Positions 27,811-38,235 of a stretch of DNA of 64,000 bases are shown in pieces (position 1 is the stretch's first letter; each line of letters opens with the position of its first letter). The notes beneath the pieces were generated by a model that saw nothing but the letters and a program-made list of their open reading frames with translations, was not told the DNA's origin and made no database searches. The translations under genes were made by a program, and so were the position numbers. The DNA comes from Candidatus Aramenus sp. CH1 (lineage in GTDB: Archaea; Thermoproteota; Thermoprotei_A; Sulfolobales; Sulfolobaceae): NCBI GenBank assembly GCA_022678445.1, contig JALBWU010000007.1:1-64000 (forward strand). The letters are read 5' to 3'.

Positions 27811-28050
27811 TTCCACCTTTTTGGGCTTCTTGTCGCTGACCTTTTCTAACACAACCTCAAAGATATTACCGTTTTGCTTGTGTTCTATTAGCTTGCAACT
27901 CATTAGGTCTACTGCCTGCATTATCATCTCGTCGCACTTGGGATCTTTGTAGATTACCTTTAGCCTACCTTCCTTCATCTGCATTAACTTCCCCACTGTC
28001 CTTAGGAAAGGTTCAGGGCACTCCTTGTCAACGAGGTTGAGTTCCTCCAT
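27796..28050 (-). CDS. TusA-family sulfur carrier-like protein
   Basis: 84 residues. [17 protein letters not shown] contains the CPxP motif (Cys11) of the SirA/TusA family; two further Cys (about residues 40 and 53) distinguish it from the sHdr TusA. Likely a second, specialised sulfur carrier. It is transcribed away from the YHS gene from a shared AT-rich promoter at 28070-28084. Confidence 0.8.
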   Translation of the reverse strand: MEELNLVDKECPEPFLRTVGKLMQMKEGRLKVIYKDPKCDEMIMQAVDLMSCKLIEHKQNGNIFEVVLEKVSDKKPKKVELNGC

Positions 28051-28069
28051 ATTTTAATGAAAGAAGAAA

Positions 28070-28084
28070 AACTTAAAAAAAGTT
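28070..28084. promoter_or_regulatory. Bidirectional TATA element
   Basis: AACTTAAAAAAAGTT is near-palindromic and centred 25 bases from the plus-strand ATG (28102) and 27 from the minus-strand ATG (28050). One TATA element could therefore serve both leaderless genes, making the TusA-like and YHS genes a divergently co-expressed pair. Confidence 0.55.
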
Positions 28085-28101
28085 TGCATCAGAAGGAAAA
28101 T

Positions 28102-28281
28102 ATGAAAGTAGTCTGCCCCGTGTGCAATAGGCTTTTTGAGGCTGAATGCACTCCGTACAAGGTGCAGTACAATGAAGTAACCTACTACTTCGACACGGAG
28201 CTGTGCCAAATAGCCTTCTCCAGGGAGCCCGACAGGTTTGCTGTCAACTGTAAGGGAAAACCAGAACAACAAACTCTCTAG
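28102..28281 (+). CDS. YHS-domain metal-binding protein
   Basis: 59 residues from ATG 28102; an ATG at 28057 would place the start inside the promoter and add a Lys-rich leader unlike the family. CPVCNRLFEAEC followed by YYFDTELCQIAFSREPDRF is the YHS pattern, with five cysteines that could bind zinc, copper or another soft metal. Small YHS proteins act in metal handling or as accessory domains of sulfur and metal enzymes. Confidence 0.8.
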   Translation: MKVVCPVCNRLFEAECTPYKVQYNEVTYYFDTELCQIAFSREPDRFAVNCKGKPEQQTL

Positions 28282-28341
28282 GAGCAATAAAGGGACGAGA
28301 AAATGAAATAAACTGTTTTGTCTTTAAAAACCCCCGGACGG

Positions 28342-28716
28342 CTACTTTAAAAGCTCATTTGGCACTAAGCTGCCGAAGAGCTTAGCACAGTAGTCGAAGT
28401 CCTTGGCTATCTTCTGAGTGATTAGAGTAGGCTCCAACGGCTTGTATATGTACCTAGGCCTCCCTCCCTTGGAGTTCTGATCCTTTACCCTCTCTACAAA
28501 GCCCACGGATATGAGCTTATTTACAGATCTGTTAATAGACGCCTTGCTGAGCTTCAGGAGGCTGGCGAGCTCGTCCTCTGTCTTCTCCCCGGCGTTTATG
28601 AGGGTCTTCAGCACCAGGAAGTCGGTGTCCGAAATGTCGTAGCAGAAGCCCAGAGCCTCTATTAGCCCCACCTCTTTACCCGAGGGTAACCTCACTTTTA
28701 GTTTCTCTACTTCCAT
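28342..28716 (-). CDS. Winged-helix regulator with conserved cysteines, paralogue 2
   Basis: 124 residues. [30 protein letters not shown] is the winged-helix core (recognition helix [13 protein letters not shown], wing GGRPRYIY). Cys25 in [10 protein letters not shown] and Cys110 in DYCAKL mirror the cysteines of the paralogue at 27478-27810. The two genes flank the TusA-like and YHS genes. Start ATG 28716 after AT-rich sequence. Confidence 0.8.
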   Translation of the reverse strand: MEVEKLKVRLPSGKEVGLIEALGFCYDISDTDFLVLKTLINAGEKTEDELASLLKLSKASINRSVNKLISVGFVERVKDQNSKGGRPRYIYKPLEPTLITQKIAKDFDYCAKLFGSLVPNELLK

Positions 28717-28793
28717 ACTTATCTCACATTATATATGGAAAAAACAAATATATAAATGTTTGCTTATTTTAGCAAAAAACTATTATATCTAAT

Positions 28794-29147
28794 TTATGCC
28801 CATACCCCCCTCCTTATGTCGTCGAGCTTGGTGAAGAGGGCTATCTGGAAGTAACGGAAGACCTCAACTGTAAACTTGATGGCGTCCTCGTCGCTCATTC
28901 CAGATATCTTATTTCGCAACTCGTTGATAAACCTAGTCATGTCGTTAAAGGTAGGGGTCTTCATCTGGTACTGGGCGAGGTCGAGGATCTTGAGGATTTC
29001 GTCTTTGGTCTTGGCCTCCTTTATCTTGGCGTACATTATCTGGACAACGCCCTTCCCACCGCTCCCAAACAAGGCGTCCTCTGGGTCCCTGAGCCACCTT
29101 GCGTAAGTTGAGGCTAACTTCTTTGCCTCGTTTTCAATACTTGACAT
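28794..29147 (-). CDS. Helical hypothetical protein
   Basis: Not recognised. 117 residues, all alpha-helical by composition, no cysteine, no membrane segment. Divergent from queC across 34 bases, where GTTTATTTTTTATAC can hold promoters for both. Probably a Sulfolobales-specific cytoplasmic protein. Confidence 0.65.
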   Translation of the reverse strand: MSSIENEAKKLASTYARWLRDPEDALFGSGGKGVVQIMYAKIKEAKTKDEILKILDLAQYQMKTPTFNDMTRFINELRNKISGMSDEDAIKFTVEVFRYFQIALFTKLDDIRRGVWA

Positions 29148-29181
29148 AAGTTTATTTTTTATACCAAGTATTTAAATAAGC

Positions 29182-29778
29182 GTGAGGAGCCTACTACTCA
29201 TTTCAGGCGGGCTTGACTCTTCTGCGGCTGCGTACTACTTCAAGGACAAGCTCATGGACTGCCTCTACGTCAATTACGGGCAAAGGGCAAACGCGATGCA
29301 ACTTAAGTCCGCAAGGGAGATATGCAGTGAACTGGGAAAGAAACTGATATACGTAAATGTAAAGGACATGGGAAGGCACTTCTACGACGCAGACTGGCTA
29401 AGGCCACACGAGCCGATAAGGCACAGGAACGTGATCTTGCTAAGCTTTGCCTTGGTCTTCGCGAAGGAGAGAGGCTACGATGAGGTCATATTCCCTACAG
29501 TGAGCGACGAGTGCGTCTATGAGACCAACAAGCCCAAGATCTTGGAGGAAATGAGGAGGTTGGGGGAGGTCTTGGGGGTGAGGTTGAGCATGCCTTTCCT
29601 CCACATGAGCAAGCCAATGATACTAAAGCTGGGCGTCATGAGCGGGCTAGATCCCTCGAAGACGTATTCCTGCGTTTTGGGGAAGAGGTACCACTGCGGA
29701 AAGTGTAGCCAGTGCGAAATGAGGAAAATGGCGTTTAGGGAAGCTAAGATCTCAGACCCAACAAAGTATTACTCTTAG
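29182..29778 (+). CDS. queC: 7-cyano-7-deazaguanine synthase (QueC)
   Basis: 198 residues from GTG 29182. LLLISGGLDSSAAAYYF is the PP-loop ATP-binding motif; YVNYGQRANAMQLKSA follows, and CVLGKRYHCGKCSQC near the C-terminus is the four-Cys zinc site. It makes preQ0 from 7-carboxy-7-deazaguanine, the precursor of archaeosine in tRNA. No other archaeosine genes are adjacent. Tail overlap of 35 bases with the membrane protein gene on the other strand. Confidence 0.92.
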   Translation: MRSLLLISGGLDSSAAAYYFKDKLMDCLYVNYGQRANAMQLKSAREICSELGKKLIYVNVKDMGRHFYDADWLRPHEPIRHRNVILLSFALVFAKERGYDEVIFPTVSDECVYETNKPKILEEMRRLGEVLGVRLSMPFLHMSKPMILKLGVMSGLDPSKTYSCVLGKRYHCGKCSQCEMRKMAFREAKISDPTKYYS

Positions 29779-30364
29779 CCTTTAGCTTTGCAGTCTGCCA
29801 GATCTCCTTCTTTAACCCTGTCACCGCTATTATTGAGAGGATAGTATAGTACAGTCCCAGAACCTCCAGTCCCATTGATATCCCTACCATCACAATCGGA
29901 ACGTAATAGGCATTAGTCCCACCAACCCCCGCTAGTAACAACAGTAGGCTAGCTACCATTAGTGAAAACGCTATTCCAATAAGGTACTTTACCTCGTCGA
30001 AGTACACTTGAATCCTCCTGAACTTCACCTCAAACCCCTCTAGGACTTCCATGGATTTGTTTAAGTAGCTCACCCCGTCCCTGATCGACTTTAGCTTTCC
30101 CTCAAAGTAGTCCATGAAGTCCTCGTCGGATATGTTCAAAGAGGAGGATACCATACTTTCCTCTAATAAGTCATCTGAACCGAGGAACTCCACCAGCGAC
30201 CTAAACACCCTTAGCAGGAGCAGTTTCCTTATCTCCCTGTACTTTTCCCTAATTGGGAGGAACTTCTTCATGAGCACGTAATAAGATGACACAAACTCAA
30301 TTAGCAGTATAGAACCCAGCTCGTACAAGGTAGCTTCGTCTGGTACTGCTGAAACTAATTCCAT
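29744..30364 (-). CDS. Two-helix membrane protein, partner of ArnR-like regulator
   Basis: 206 residues: a helical N-terminal 130 residues, then two strongly hydrophobic helices (about 130-155 and 160-185) close together near the C-terminus. It starts by one-base overlap with the stop of the upstream winged-helix gene, so the two are coupled. In ArnR proteins of Sulfolobus a winged helix and two membrane helices are fused; here they appear as two genes. Function inferred only from that resemblance. Confidence 0.65.
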   Translation of the reverse strand: MELVSAVPDEATLYELGSILLIEFVSSYYVLMKKFLPIREKYREIRKLLLLRVFRSLVEFLGSDDLLEESMVSSSLNISDEDFMDYFEGKLKSIRDGVSYLNKSMEVLEGFEVKFRRIQVYFDEVKYLIGIAFSLMVASLLLLLAGVGGTNAYYVPIVMVGISMGLEVLGLYYTILSIIAVTGLKKEIWQTAKLKAKSNTLLGLRS

Positions 30365-30648
30365 TAAAACAATTCTTTAGAAACGGAATTTATAAGCTCA
30401 TCTATTTCCAGTTGGAGCCTCCTTATTCTTCTTAGCCTCTCCAACACTTGTTTCCCCTTTTCCGTTATCTCGTACCTGCCGTCCTTGTAAGTTATTAGGC
30501 CCTTCTCCGCTAAAATCGACGTGTACTTTTCTGCGAGGACACTACTGAGATTAGCGTTCTTCATTATCCCCGACTTGCTTCCCATGCCGCCGTTTATTAC
30601 TTCCAACACGTCAACAAAAATATCGAGCTGGTCTCTCCTGTATTTCAT
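30364..30648 (-). CDS. ArnR-like winged-helix regulator
   Basis: 94 residues. RRDQLDIFVDVLEVINGG, then MKNANLSSVLAEKYTSILAEKGLI and TYKDGRYEITEKGKQVLERL match the archaeal ArnR-type winged helix (helix, recognition helix, wing with YEITEKG). ArnR proteins activate archaellum genes under starvation, but no archaellum gene is in the window, so target genes are unknown. Preceded by a TATA box (30671-30680) and a tandem repeat that could be its operator. Confidence 0.75.
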   Translation of the reverse strand: MKYRRDQLDIFVDVLEVINGGMGSKSGIMKNANLSSVLAEKYTSILAEKGLITYKDGRYEITEKGKQVLERLRRIRRLQLEIDELINSVSKELF

Positions 30649-30670
30649 GTGATCAAATAATATACTGATT

Positions 30671-30713
30671 CTATAAAAACTTATTGCTCTAATACGTCCT
30701 GTTCTAATACGTC
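30671..30713 (-). promoter_or_regulatory. TATA box with upstream tandem 11-bp repeat
   Basis: On the minus strand GACGTATTAGA occurs at 30713-30703 and 30698-30688 (period 15), followed by GTTTTTATAG at 30680-30671 and the ATG at 30648. The repeats sit just upstream of the TATA/BRE, where archaeal activators bind. The first copy overlaps the stop codon of the gene upstream. Confidence 0.6.
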
Positions 30714-31317
30714 AAGGCTTCTGCTCCCCTTTAAGGGCGTTTAGGGCTTTTTTGAGCACCTCAGCCTCTACCTCTCCCTTATACCTAGACACCAACGACA
30801 GGAACTTCTCTAACTCCTCCTGGGAAGTCTGCGACCCAAGCAGGGGCAGGGTCCTCGAGAAGAACTCCCTGTTCAGTAAGTCGACCAACTCCACGTACTC
30901 GGGCACTGAGAGCTCCGGCCTGTCCTTAAGCAGGGAAAAGAGACCTTGTGCCACTACGCTCAGCCCCTCCTGAGTTAGCTTCCTAAGTTCCTCCAGCTGA
31001 ATTGCCTTGTCCTGCTTGGAAAGCTCCTCTGTCTTCTTCTTAACGCCTTCCAGGAACTTAGTTATCTTGAACTTCTGCAGCTCTAAGGCTATCATGGCGT
31101 TCCTTACTTCGTTGTTGGCTATGTACCTAACCTCCTGGCCGTCCTTCAGGACGTTGATGTAGTTGGAAAAGTACAAGTTTTCCAGAATAGAGGACAAAGT
31201 GCCCTCAGATACTATGTAAGCCAATGACGTCCTGAGCTGACTCAAGGTCAGCCCCCCAGGCCCTCCCTGGGCTATCAGCTGTAACACAAGCCTGCTTTTC
31301 TTGTCTAGAAATTCCAT
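30712..31317 (-). CDS. Winged-helix protein with helical C-terminus
   Basis: 201 residues. Residues 1-65 have a winged-helix pattern (LDKKSRLVLQLIAQGG, SEGTLSSILENLYFSNYI, then a KDGQEVRYI wing). The remaining 135 residues are helical and charged, possibly a dimerisation or protein-binding part. No specific family was recognised. It is divergent from the mevalonate genes across 39 bases and upstream of the ArnR-like gene. Confidence 0.65.
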   Translation of the reverse strand: MEFLDKKSRLVLQLIAQGGPGGLTLSQLRTSLAYIVSEGTLSSILENLYFSNYINVLKDGQEVRYIANNEVRNAMIALELQKFKITKFLEGVKKKTEELSKQDKAIQLEELRKLTQEGLSVVAQGLFSLLKDRPELSVPEYVELVDLLNREFFSRTLPLLGSQTSQEELEKFLSLVSRYKGEVEAEVLKKALNALKGEQKP

Positions 31318-31356
31318 GACTTAGTGTTATTAAGCCGGGAATAAAAAGAGCACCAG

Positions 31357-32307
31357 ATGATCTCGGCACCAGGGAAAATCCTCTGGATAGGCAGTTACTC
31401 TGTGGTCTTCGGAGGGTTCTCACACGTAATTGCAGTGGACAGAAGGGTTAGATGCGAAGTAGTGGGGAGGGACAAACTACTCTTTGAGACGTCCTACGGT
31501 ACCTTCACCGAGGGGAACGACTTAGTTAAGAGCGTAATCTCCGTCGTGAAAGAGAAGTTCGGCGAGTTCCCTAAAATGCACGTGAAGTTAATGAACGACC
31601 CAGGGTTCGAGATAGACGGGAAAAAGGTGGGTCTGGGCAGTTCTGCAGCAGCTACCGTAGCCTTAACTGCATGCGCGTACAAGGAGGTTACCGGGAGAGT
31701 TGACGTGGACGAGGTGTACAAACTGTCGCAGAAGGCAAACTACACAAGGCAGAGAGGAATAGGGAGCGGGTTCGACATAGCGTCTGCCACATACGGTAGC
31801 ATTGTATACAGGAGGTTTACAGACGTGGAAAGTGTGGACTCCTACGTAGAACCCCTAAAGCTAGGGGACTACGATATGATCTTGGGGTTCACTGGGAGGA
31901 GCGCTAGCACGGTAAACTTGGTGGAGAAGTTTGTAATGCAAAGCGGAGACCCCAAGTTTAAGGAGTACATGGAGGAGCTCGACAGAGAGAATAAAACTGC
32001 GATAAACTTGCTGAAGCTAGGCAAAGTAGACGAGGCATGTGTTCACGTAAACAACGCGTGGAACTTCTTGAACTACGTTGCAGAAGAAGTCGTTGGAGTA
32101 AAGCTGAAGTCTGAGAGGGACGAGGAGATAATGGAGGCAGCGATGGAAGAGGGTGCGTGGGTATCTATAATGCCCGGGGCGGCAGGAGGAGACGTAGTCT
32201 TCGCCCTAGGGAAGGAACTAGAGAGAGTAAGGGAGAGGTGGGAAAAGATGGGAATAAAGGTGCTTAATGTGAAAGAGAGTGAAGGGGGTCTCAAAGTTGA
32301 GGAGTGA
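31357..32307 (+). CDS. Phosphomevalonate kinase (GHMP family)
   Basis: 316 residues. [17 protein letters not shown] is the GHMP N-terminal motif, [13 protein letters not shown] the ATP-binding P-loop (motif 2), and [15 protein letters not shown] near the C-terminus motif 3. The adjacent diphosphomevalonate decarboxylase gene matches the classical mevalonate pathway shown for Sulfolobus, so this is assigned to phosphorylation of mevalonate 5-phosphate in isoprenoid-lipid synthesis. The 3' end overlaps the next gene by 29 bases. Confidence 0.9.
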   Translation: MISAPGKILWIGSYSVVFGGFSHVIAVDRRVRCEVVGRDKLLFETSYGTFTEGNDLVKSVISVVKEKFGEFPKMHVKLMNDPGFEIDGKKVGLGSSAAATVALTACAYKEVTGRVDVDEVYKLSQKANYTRQRGIGSGFDIASATYGSIVYRRFTDVESVDSYVEPLKLGDYDMILGFTGRSASTVNLVEKFVMQSGDPKFKEYMEELDRENKTAINLLKLGKVDEACVHVNNAWNFLNYVAEEVVGVKLKSERDEEIMEAAMEEGAWVSIMPGAAGGDVVFALGKELERVRERWEKMGIKVLNVKESEGGLKVEE

Positions 32308-33283
32308 GGCAGAGGCAGTAGCTCCCTCGAATATAGCCATAGTCAAGTACTGGGGAAAGAGGAATAGGGAGCTAAACTTGCCGTTAAATTCGTCGCTCTC
32401 CATTTCCTTGGACTCCATATACGCGAGGACAAAGGTGGTTTTCGACGAGGGGCTCGACAGAGACGTAGTGGTAGTTAACGGGAGGACGCTTGACCAAAGG
32501 GAGATGAGGGATTACTCTGGGAAGGTGTTAGAGGCGTTCAGGAGGATCTACGGCAGAAGAATTTACGCTAATGTCTACTCTGAGACCAACTTCCCCGACT
32601 CCTCTGGCCTAGCGTCATCAGCTGCCGGGATAGCCGCCTTAACCTACGCGGCCAACGAGGCCCTCGGGCTCGGGCTCAACCAGAGGGAGCTCTCCAAGAT
32701 AGCCAGGATAGGCTCTGGGAGCGCCTGCAGAAGCACCGCTGGGGGCTTCGTAATCTGGGAAAGAGGCGAGAGAGAGGATGGAGAGGACTCTGTGTGCCAT
32801 CAGCTCTTCCAAGAGGACCACTGGCAGGAACTGGTGGACGTGATAGCAATAGTCAGCGAGGGGAAGAAGAAGGTTTCCTCTAGGCAGGGGATGAACACGA
32901 CCACGGAGTCCTCCTACTTGCTCAAGTGTAGGCTCGAGTTCGTTGAGAAGACCCTACCAGACGTCGTGGACAGCATTAGGAGGAGGGACGCGGAAAAGTT
33001 CTTCGAGCTCACGATGAGGCACAGCAACAGCATGCACGCTGTAATCCTTGACTCCTGGCCCTCCTTCTTCTACTTAAACGACGTCGACTTCGAGATAATG
33101 CAGTGGGTCCAGGAGTTCGGCAAGGCTGGATACACATTCGACGCGGGGCAGAACGCCCACGTGCTCACTTTAGAGCCTTACGTGGACGAGGTTGTGGAGT
33201 TCCTCAAAAGCATTGGCGTAAACAGGATAATCACCTCCAAGGTAGGTCAAGGACCAAGGGTTTTGCACTCCTCTAGGAGCTGA
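32279..33283 (+). CDS. Diphosphomevalonate decarboxylase
   Basis: 334 residues from GTG 32279; TTG 32297 is an alternative. [23 protein letters not shown] with NSSLSISL is the signature of the enzyme, [14 protein letters not shown] the GHMP P-loop, [14 protein letters not shown] the catalytic Arg region, and [13 protein letters not shown] the C-terminal motif with the catalytic Asp. Produces isopentenyl diphosphate for archaeal lipids. Its last 37 bases overlap the HD-domain gene on the opposite strand. Confidence 0.93.
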   Translation: MKGVSKLRSEAEAVAPSNIAIVKYWGKRNRELNLPLNSSLSISLDSIYARTKVVFDEGLDRDVVVVNGRTLDQREMRDYSGKVLEAFRRIYGRRIYANVYSETNFPDSSGLASSAAGIAALTYAANEALGLGLNQRELSKIARIGSGSACRSTAGGFVIWERGEREDGEDSVCHQLFQEDHWQELVDVIAIVSEGKKKVSSRQGMNTTTESSYLLKCRLEFVEKTLPDVVDSIRRRDAEKFFELTMRHSNSMHAVILDSWPSFFYLNDVDFEIMQWVQEFGKAGYTFDAGQNAHVLTLEPYVDEVVEFLKSIGVNRIITSKVGQGPRVLHSSRS

Positions 33284-34482
33284 ACTAACTCCCTTGCCTT
33301 GTCCTCCACGGTCTCGTGGTACCCTATGACCGCCTTCCTAATCTCCTTTAAGGATTTGGCTATCAACGAGATCGCAGTTAGCTTCTTTACCTCTCCTCCG
33401 TCATAGACGTAGAGCGCCTCGTCCTTCTCCTCGTAATAGGGCACATCGTTAAACTCGTGGTATATTAAGAGCCCCTTGTACTCCCTCATTTTCTCGTATA
33501 TCTCTTCCCTGCGAGAAGAGAAGAGGTCGAGACATTTCCCAGTGACGTCCTTCTTCACCCTCTTAAACCCCTTGCGGAAAAGCACTGCGTTCCTCAGCCT
33601 CTCGTCCACATCACTCAGCCTGGACAGGACTATGTCGTCCGTGAACACGGAGAACTCTTTCTCGTCTTCCGGTACCCTGAGCCCTTTCTCCATCAAGTTC
33701 ACTATTGCGTGGGAAACAATAGCGTTGTAAAGCCCCACTACGCTGTGGAAGTAGACGTTCTCGAACATGTACATTCTTGCCAAAAGAAACTGCTCAACTA
33801 TGGGGACAGCCTTGGAGATCACGGCGACTTTCCCGTCAACGTACACTAAGAACCTCTTCAACCTCTCCACGTCGAAGTAGCCGTAGGTCACTCCAGCATA
33901 ATAGGAGTCCCTCAGCAGGTAGTCTCCCCTGTCAGCGTCCACGAAGTTGGAGACCACTAGGTTAGCGAACTTCTCCTCCTCAGTCCTAGGCTTCTCCTCC
34001 AAGACCCTAACCACGAAGTCGACGGGGTCAGACATGTTCTTGGAGAACTCCTTGTCTATAACGTGGGAAAGGAAGTTCCTCACGACCATTTCCCCAACCC
34101 TGACGTGGGTCTTCTTGCCGTACTCCTCCACGTCCATGCCGTAGACGTGTTTCGCCAAGATTAACGCGTTCTCGAAGGTGTGGGAAAAGGGCATGTGACC
34201 AACGTCATGTAAGAGCCCGGCTAGGGCAACCAGTTCCACGTAGTCCTCGTCGACGAAGTCTAACTTGGAGTTATCAGCTATGAACTTCGCGAACTCCCTC
34301 GCTAGGTACATTACCCCAAGGCTGTGCTCAAAGCGGGTGTGGTTCATCCCAGGGTAGACCATGTAGGCTAGTCCAGTCTGCTTAACGTACCTAAGCCTCT
34401 GGAAAACGGGAGCGGAGATGACCTGGAGAAACTTGTCTGGAACCTCAATGTAGCCGTGCACTGGGTCCCTAATGAGTTTCAT
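33247..34482 (-). CDS. HD-domain phosphohydrolase (SAMHD1/dGTPase-like)
   Basis: 411 residues. The HD superfamily metal site is clear: [33 protein letters not shown] and, later, [19 protein letters not shown], which together give the H...HD...D set of the SAMHD1/YpgQ-like group. [13 protein letters not shown] at the N-terminus is the typical opening. These enzymes hydrolyse dNTPs or nucleotides; the substrate here is undetermined. Start ATG 34482, 22 bases from the MTA phosphorylase stop, so the two may be one operon. Confidence 0.88.
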   Translation of the reverse strand: MKLIRDPVHGYIEVPDKFLQVISAPVFQRLRYVKQTGLAYMVYPGMNHTRFEHSLGVMYLAREFAKFIADNSKLDFVDEDYVELVALAGLLHDVGHMPFSHTFENALILAKHVYGMDVEEYGKKTHVRVGEMVVRNFLSHVIDKEFSKNMSDPVDFVVRVLEEKPRTEEEKFANLVVSNFVDADRGDYLLRDSYYAGVTYGYFDVERLKRFLVYVDGKVAVISKAVPIVEQFLLARMYMFENVYFHSVVGLYNAIVSHAIVNLMEKGLRVPEDEKEFSVFTDDIVLSRLSDVDERLRNAVLFRKGFKRVKKDVTGKCLDLFSSRREEIYEKMREYKGLLIYHEFNDVPYYEEKDEALYVYDGGEVKKLTAISLIAKSLKEIRKAVIGYHETVEDKARELVQLLEECKTLGP

Positions 34483-34503
34483 ACTAGTTTTTCTCTCTCC
34501 CGG

Positions 34504-35535
<1,032 letters not shown>

Positions 35536-35733
35536 ATGAAAGAGAGAGAAGTAGAGGCAAAAAGACTAATAGGAAAGAAGTCAGTGAGGGGCAAGGTGTA
35601 CGAGTACGAGTACTACACCCTTCCATTGAACCTCTACATACCTAAGTCCATGGTGGAAAAGTTCGGCACAAAGTACACCTTGGAGGTAGACGAGGAGTCC
35701 GGGACAATAACGATAAAGCCAAAAAGCTCCTAA
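35536..35733 (+). CDS. Small AbrB/SpoVT-like DNA-binding protein
   Basis: 65 residues. [38 protein letters not shown] has the swapped-hairpin beta pattern (I-P-K-x-[LMV], then strand with GTITIKP) of AbrB-like domains, which act as regulators or as antitoxins. No toxin gene is adjacent, so transcription-factor use is more likely. Its stop overlaps the sucD stop by four bases on opposite strands. (Residue block quoted in two parts: [15 protein letters not shown] and GTITIKP.). Confidence 0.65.
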   Translation: MKEREVEAKRLIGKKSVRGKVYEYEYYTLPLNLYIPKSMVEKFGTKYTLEVDEESGTITIKPKSS

Positions 35734-36569
35734 ATTAAGTCTTTTATTTCGTAAGGTGTCTTAGCTATTTTTATGCCCACCTCCTTGAACGCGGACACCT
35801 TGCTCTCGTAGGTGCCCATGCCCATGTACACCACTGCCCCTGCATGTCCCATCCTTTTTTCCCTTGGAGCTGTGCTCCCAGCTATGTAAGCTATTATCTC
35901 CTTTTTGACCTTCCCCTCCTTCTTCATCTTGGCGACTTGTTCCTCCATGGTCCCCCCGATTTCCCCTATAACCACGATCTTCTCTGTCTCGGGATCACGG
36001 TCGAACATCTCCACCACTTCCTGCATTGTCGTGCCAACTATGGGATCTCCGCCTATCCCTATTACCGTGGACTGGCCGTACTCCTTCAAGATCTCTGCCA
36101 CCTCGTAGGTCAGGGTGCCAGACCTAGACACTATCCCTATCTTTCCCCTCCTGAACGCCCTTGGGGGCATTATGCCGATTAAAGTTTCCTCTGGGGCTAT
36201 TACGCCGGGACAGTTGGGGCCAACCACCCTCGTACCCCTTTCCCTGGCGTACTTTACGACCCTCGCCACGTCCACCACGGGTATGTGCTCCGTCACCACT
36301 ATGACTAACCTTATCCCGCTGTCTACAGCCTCGTACACTGCGTTGACCGCGAACCTCGCTGGTACAAAGACTATGCTGACGTCAACCTCGTGCTCCTTTA
36401 GCGCCTCCTCCACGGTGTCGTAAACTGGAACGCCATGTACTTGGCTACCTCCCTTCCCTGGGGAGACCCCTGCTACCACCTTCGTGCCGTAACCCAACAT
36501 CTGCCCAGTGTGAAAGGAGCCTTCCTTTCCCGTTATCCCTTGGACAAGTACCCTTGTGTTCCTGTCCAC
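35730..36569 (-). CDS. sucD: Succinyl-CoA synthetase, alpha subunit
   Basis: 279 residues. [22 protein letters not shown] is the CoA-binding start; [19 protein letters not shown] and [20 protein letters not shown] follow, the latter with the phosphorylated His of the active site. Catalyses succinyl-CoA to succinate with NTP formation in the TCA cycle. Starts at the stop codon of sucC (one-base overlap), so both subunits are co-translated. Confidence 0.95.
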   Translation of the reverse strand: MDRNTRVLVQGITGKEGSFHTGQMLGYGTKVVAGVSPGKGGSQVHGVPVYDTVEEALKEHEVDVSIVFVPARFAVNAVYEAVDSGIRLVIVVTEHIPVVDVARVVKYARERGTRVVGPNCPGVIAPEETLIGIMPPRAFRRGKIGIVSRSGTLTYEVAEILKEYGQSTVIGIGGDPIVGTTMQEVVEMFDRDPETEKIVVIGEIGGTMEEQVAKMKKEGKVKKEIIAYIAGSTAPREKRMGHAGAVVYMGMGTYESKVSAFKEVGIKIAKTPYEIKDLI

Positions 36570-37576
36570 TAACGTAGCGCATCCCTCACCGCGTCTAACG
36601 CGTTGTTATATACCTTTATCCCGTGACCTTGGAGTATCTTCCAGCCTTCCTCCTCGTTTGTCCCCACTAGCCTGACGAATATGGGCTTATTAACCTTGGA
36701 GTAGGCCTCCACGATCCCCCTAGCGACGTCGTCGCACCTCGTTATACCGCCGTAGATGTTTATTATCATCTTCTTTACCCTTGGGTTGCTCCCCACCTTT
36801 TCCACGCAGTACCTCACCCTCTCAGCGTCCGCCCCACCACCAACGTCCATGAAGTCCGCGGGGTTTCCACCTAGTAGCTTTACCAAGTCCATGGTGGCCA
36901 TCGTGAGCCCTGCCCCGTTCCCTATTATGCCTACGTCCCCCTCCAGTTCCACGTAGGAGTCCGGAGAATAGCTCCTGCCTAGTTCCTTGAGCAAGTTCTC
37001 GTGCTTGTAGAGGGCGTTGTCATCTAGGATGACCTTTGAGTCCAGAGCTACCAGCCCGGAACCCGTGACAGCCAAAGGGTTTATTTCAGCTAGCTCGGCG
37101 TTGTAGTCCACCACCAGGGAGTAGAGACCCTTGATCACTGCGTCAAGCCCCTTAACCTCCAAGTACTTTTCAAAGGCGATAACGTCGTAGGGCATTACTC
37201 CCCTTTCCATTGGGATGACTCTCTTACACAGGTCCTTTGAGCTCTCCACGTCCACTCCTCCGTGCCTTGAGGCTATCACCATTGGCTCCCCAGAGTCCCT
37301 GTCCATCAACGCTGAGACGTAGACCTCCCTCTCGTGTGGGACGAATTCCTCCACTAGGACTTTCTCTACTCCCTCCCTTTTCAGCTCGTCTATGGCAGAG
37401 TTGACGTCGTCGGTTACCTTAACCAACCCCCTCTTTCCCCTAGAGCCCTCAAGCACTTGGGCCTTGACTACTGCAGTTCCCTTCCACTCCACGTGCCCTG
37501 TTGTCAAAACCCCCCTAGGAACTTTTATACCTACGCGGGAAAACAGATACTTACCTTCAAATTCATAAAGTTTCAT
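36569..37576 (-). CDS. sucC: Succinyl-CoA synthetase, beta subunit
   Basis: 335 residues, shorter than the bacterial beta subunit but normal for Sulfolobales. The ATP-grasp domain has the VLVEEFVP strand and the AEINPLAV block (Mg-binding), and the C-terminal domain has [23 protein letters not shown] and [15 protein letters not shown], which bind the alpha subunit and phosphohistidine. Overlaps the following glycosylase gene start by four bases on the same strand. Confidence 0.94.
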   Translation of the reverse strand: MKLYEFEGKYLFSRVGIKVPRGVLTTGHVEWKGTAVVKAQVLEGSRGKRGLVKVTDDVNSAIDELKREGVEKVLVEEFVPHEREVYVSALMDRDSGEPMVIASRHGGVDVESSKDLCKRVIPMERGVMPYDVIAFEKYLEVKGLDAVIKGLYSLVVDYNAELAEINPLAVTGSGLVALDSKVILDDNALYKHENLLKELGRSYSPDSYVELEGDVGIIGNGAGLTMATMDLVKLLGGNPADFMDVGGGADAERVRYCVEKVGSNPRVKKMIINIYGGITRCDDVARGIVEAYSKVNKPIFVRLVGTNEEEGWKILQGHGIKVYNNALDAVRDALR

Positions 37577-38235
37577 AAATTAATATATTTGCACAAACCC
37601 TTAAAAACGCATCCCTCGCACTTTGGAGAGGTAAGCCTACAGAAGGCCTTTCCCACGCTTACCATTCCCGCGTGAAAGAGCTTATAGTAGTACAGATCCC
37701 TTAGTAGGAACTTCTCTGCTTCCTCCTTCGCTTCCCTCTTCCTCATTTCCTTGCCCAAGACCCTTCCCAGTACCCTCCTCAAGTACTCGGTCTGAGGTAG
37801 GACTAAGTTGTTCCCGGCAAATAGTAGGAGGGAATCTGCAGTCTCCTCGCCAACTCCCTCCATTGAGAGCAAGAGCTCCCTGTTTTCTACCTTTAGGAGT
37901 TTCTGCAGACCCCCAAACTCCTTGACCTTAATGGAGAACTTAGTGAGCCTTATTGCCTTCGTCCTGTGGAAGTTCACGGCCTTGATCAACTCGTCCAGTT
38001 CCTCAAGGGAAAGGGAGGAGATGTCCTCTACCTTATGTATCCCCCTCGCCTCTAGCCTCTCAATTACCCTCTTTACAGTCTCCCACTTCGTCATTTGAAC
38101 AAGGAAGGCAGATATGGCTATCTTATCTGGGGTATCTAGGCCCCCCCACCACTTGTACGACGTTGCGTCTCCCACGATCCAACCCATCTTGACCAAGAGT
38201 CCCTTGTTCTCCTCTAGAATCTCAAGAAGTCTCAC
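37573..38235 (-). CDS. HhH-GPD DNA glycosylase (endonuclease III-related)
   Basis: 220 residues. Helix-hairpin-helix [18 protein letters not shown] at about 125-142 and the [4Fe-4S] loop C199-x6-C206-x2-C209-x5-C215 identify the endonuclease III-related branch. GVGEETA replaces the catalytic Lys of bifunctional enzymes (GVGxKTA), as in monofunctional 3-methyladenine glycosylases. The usual V-D-x-x catalytic Asp after it is not evident: the aligned segment reads [11 protein letters not shown], with T149-E150. Base-excision repair role inferred. Shares a four-base junction with sucC and overlaps the glycosyltransferase gene by 14 bases. Confidence 0.85.
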   Translation of the reverse strand: MRLLEILEENKGLLVKMGWIVGDATSYKWWGGLDTPDKIAISAFLVQMTKWETVKRVIERLEARGIHKVEDISSLSLEELDELIKAVNFHRTKAIRLTKFSIKVKEFGGLQKLLKVENRELLLSMEGVGEETADSLLLFAGNNLVLPQTEYLRRVLGRVLGKEMRKREAKEEAEKFLLRDLYYYKLFHAGMVSVGKAFCRLTSPKCEGCVFKGLCKYINL

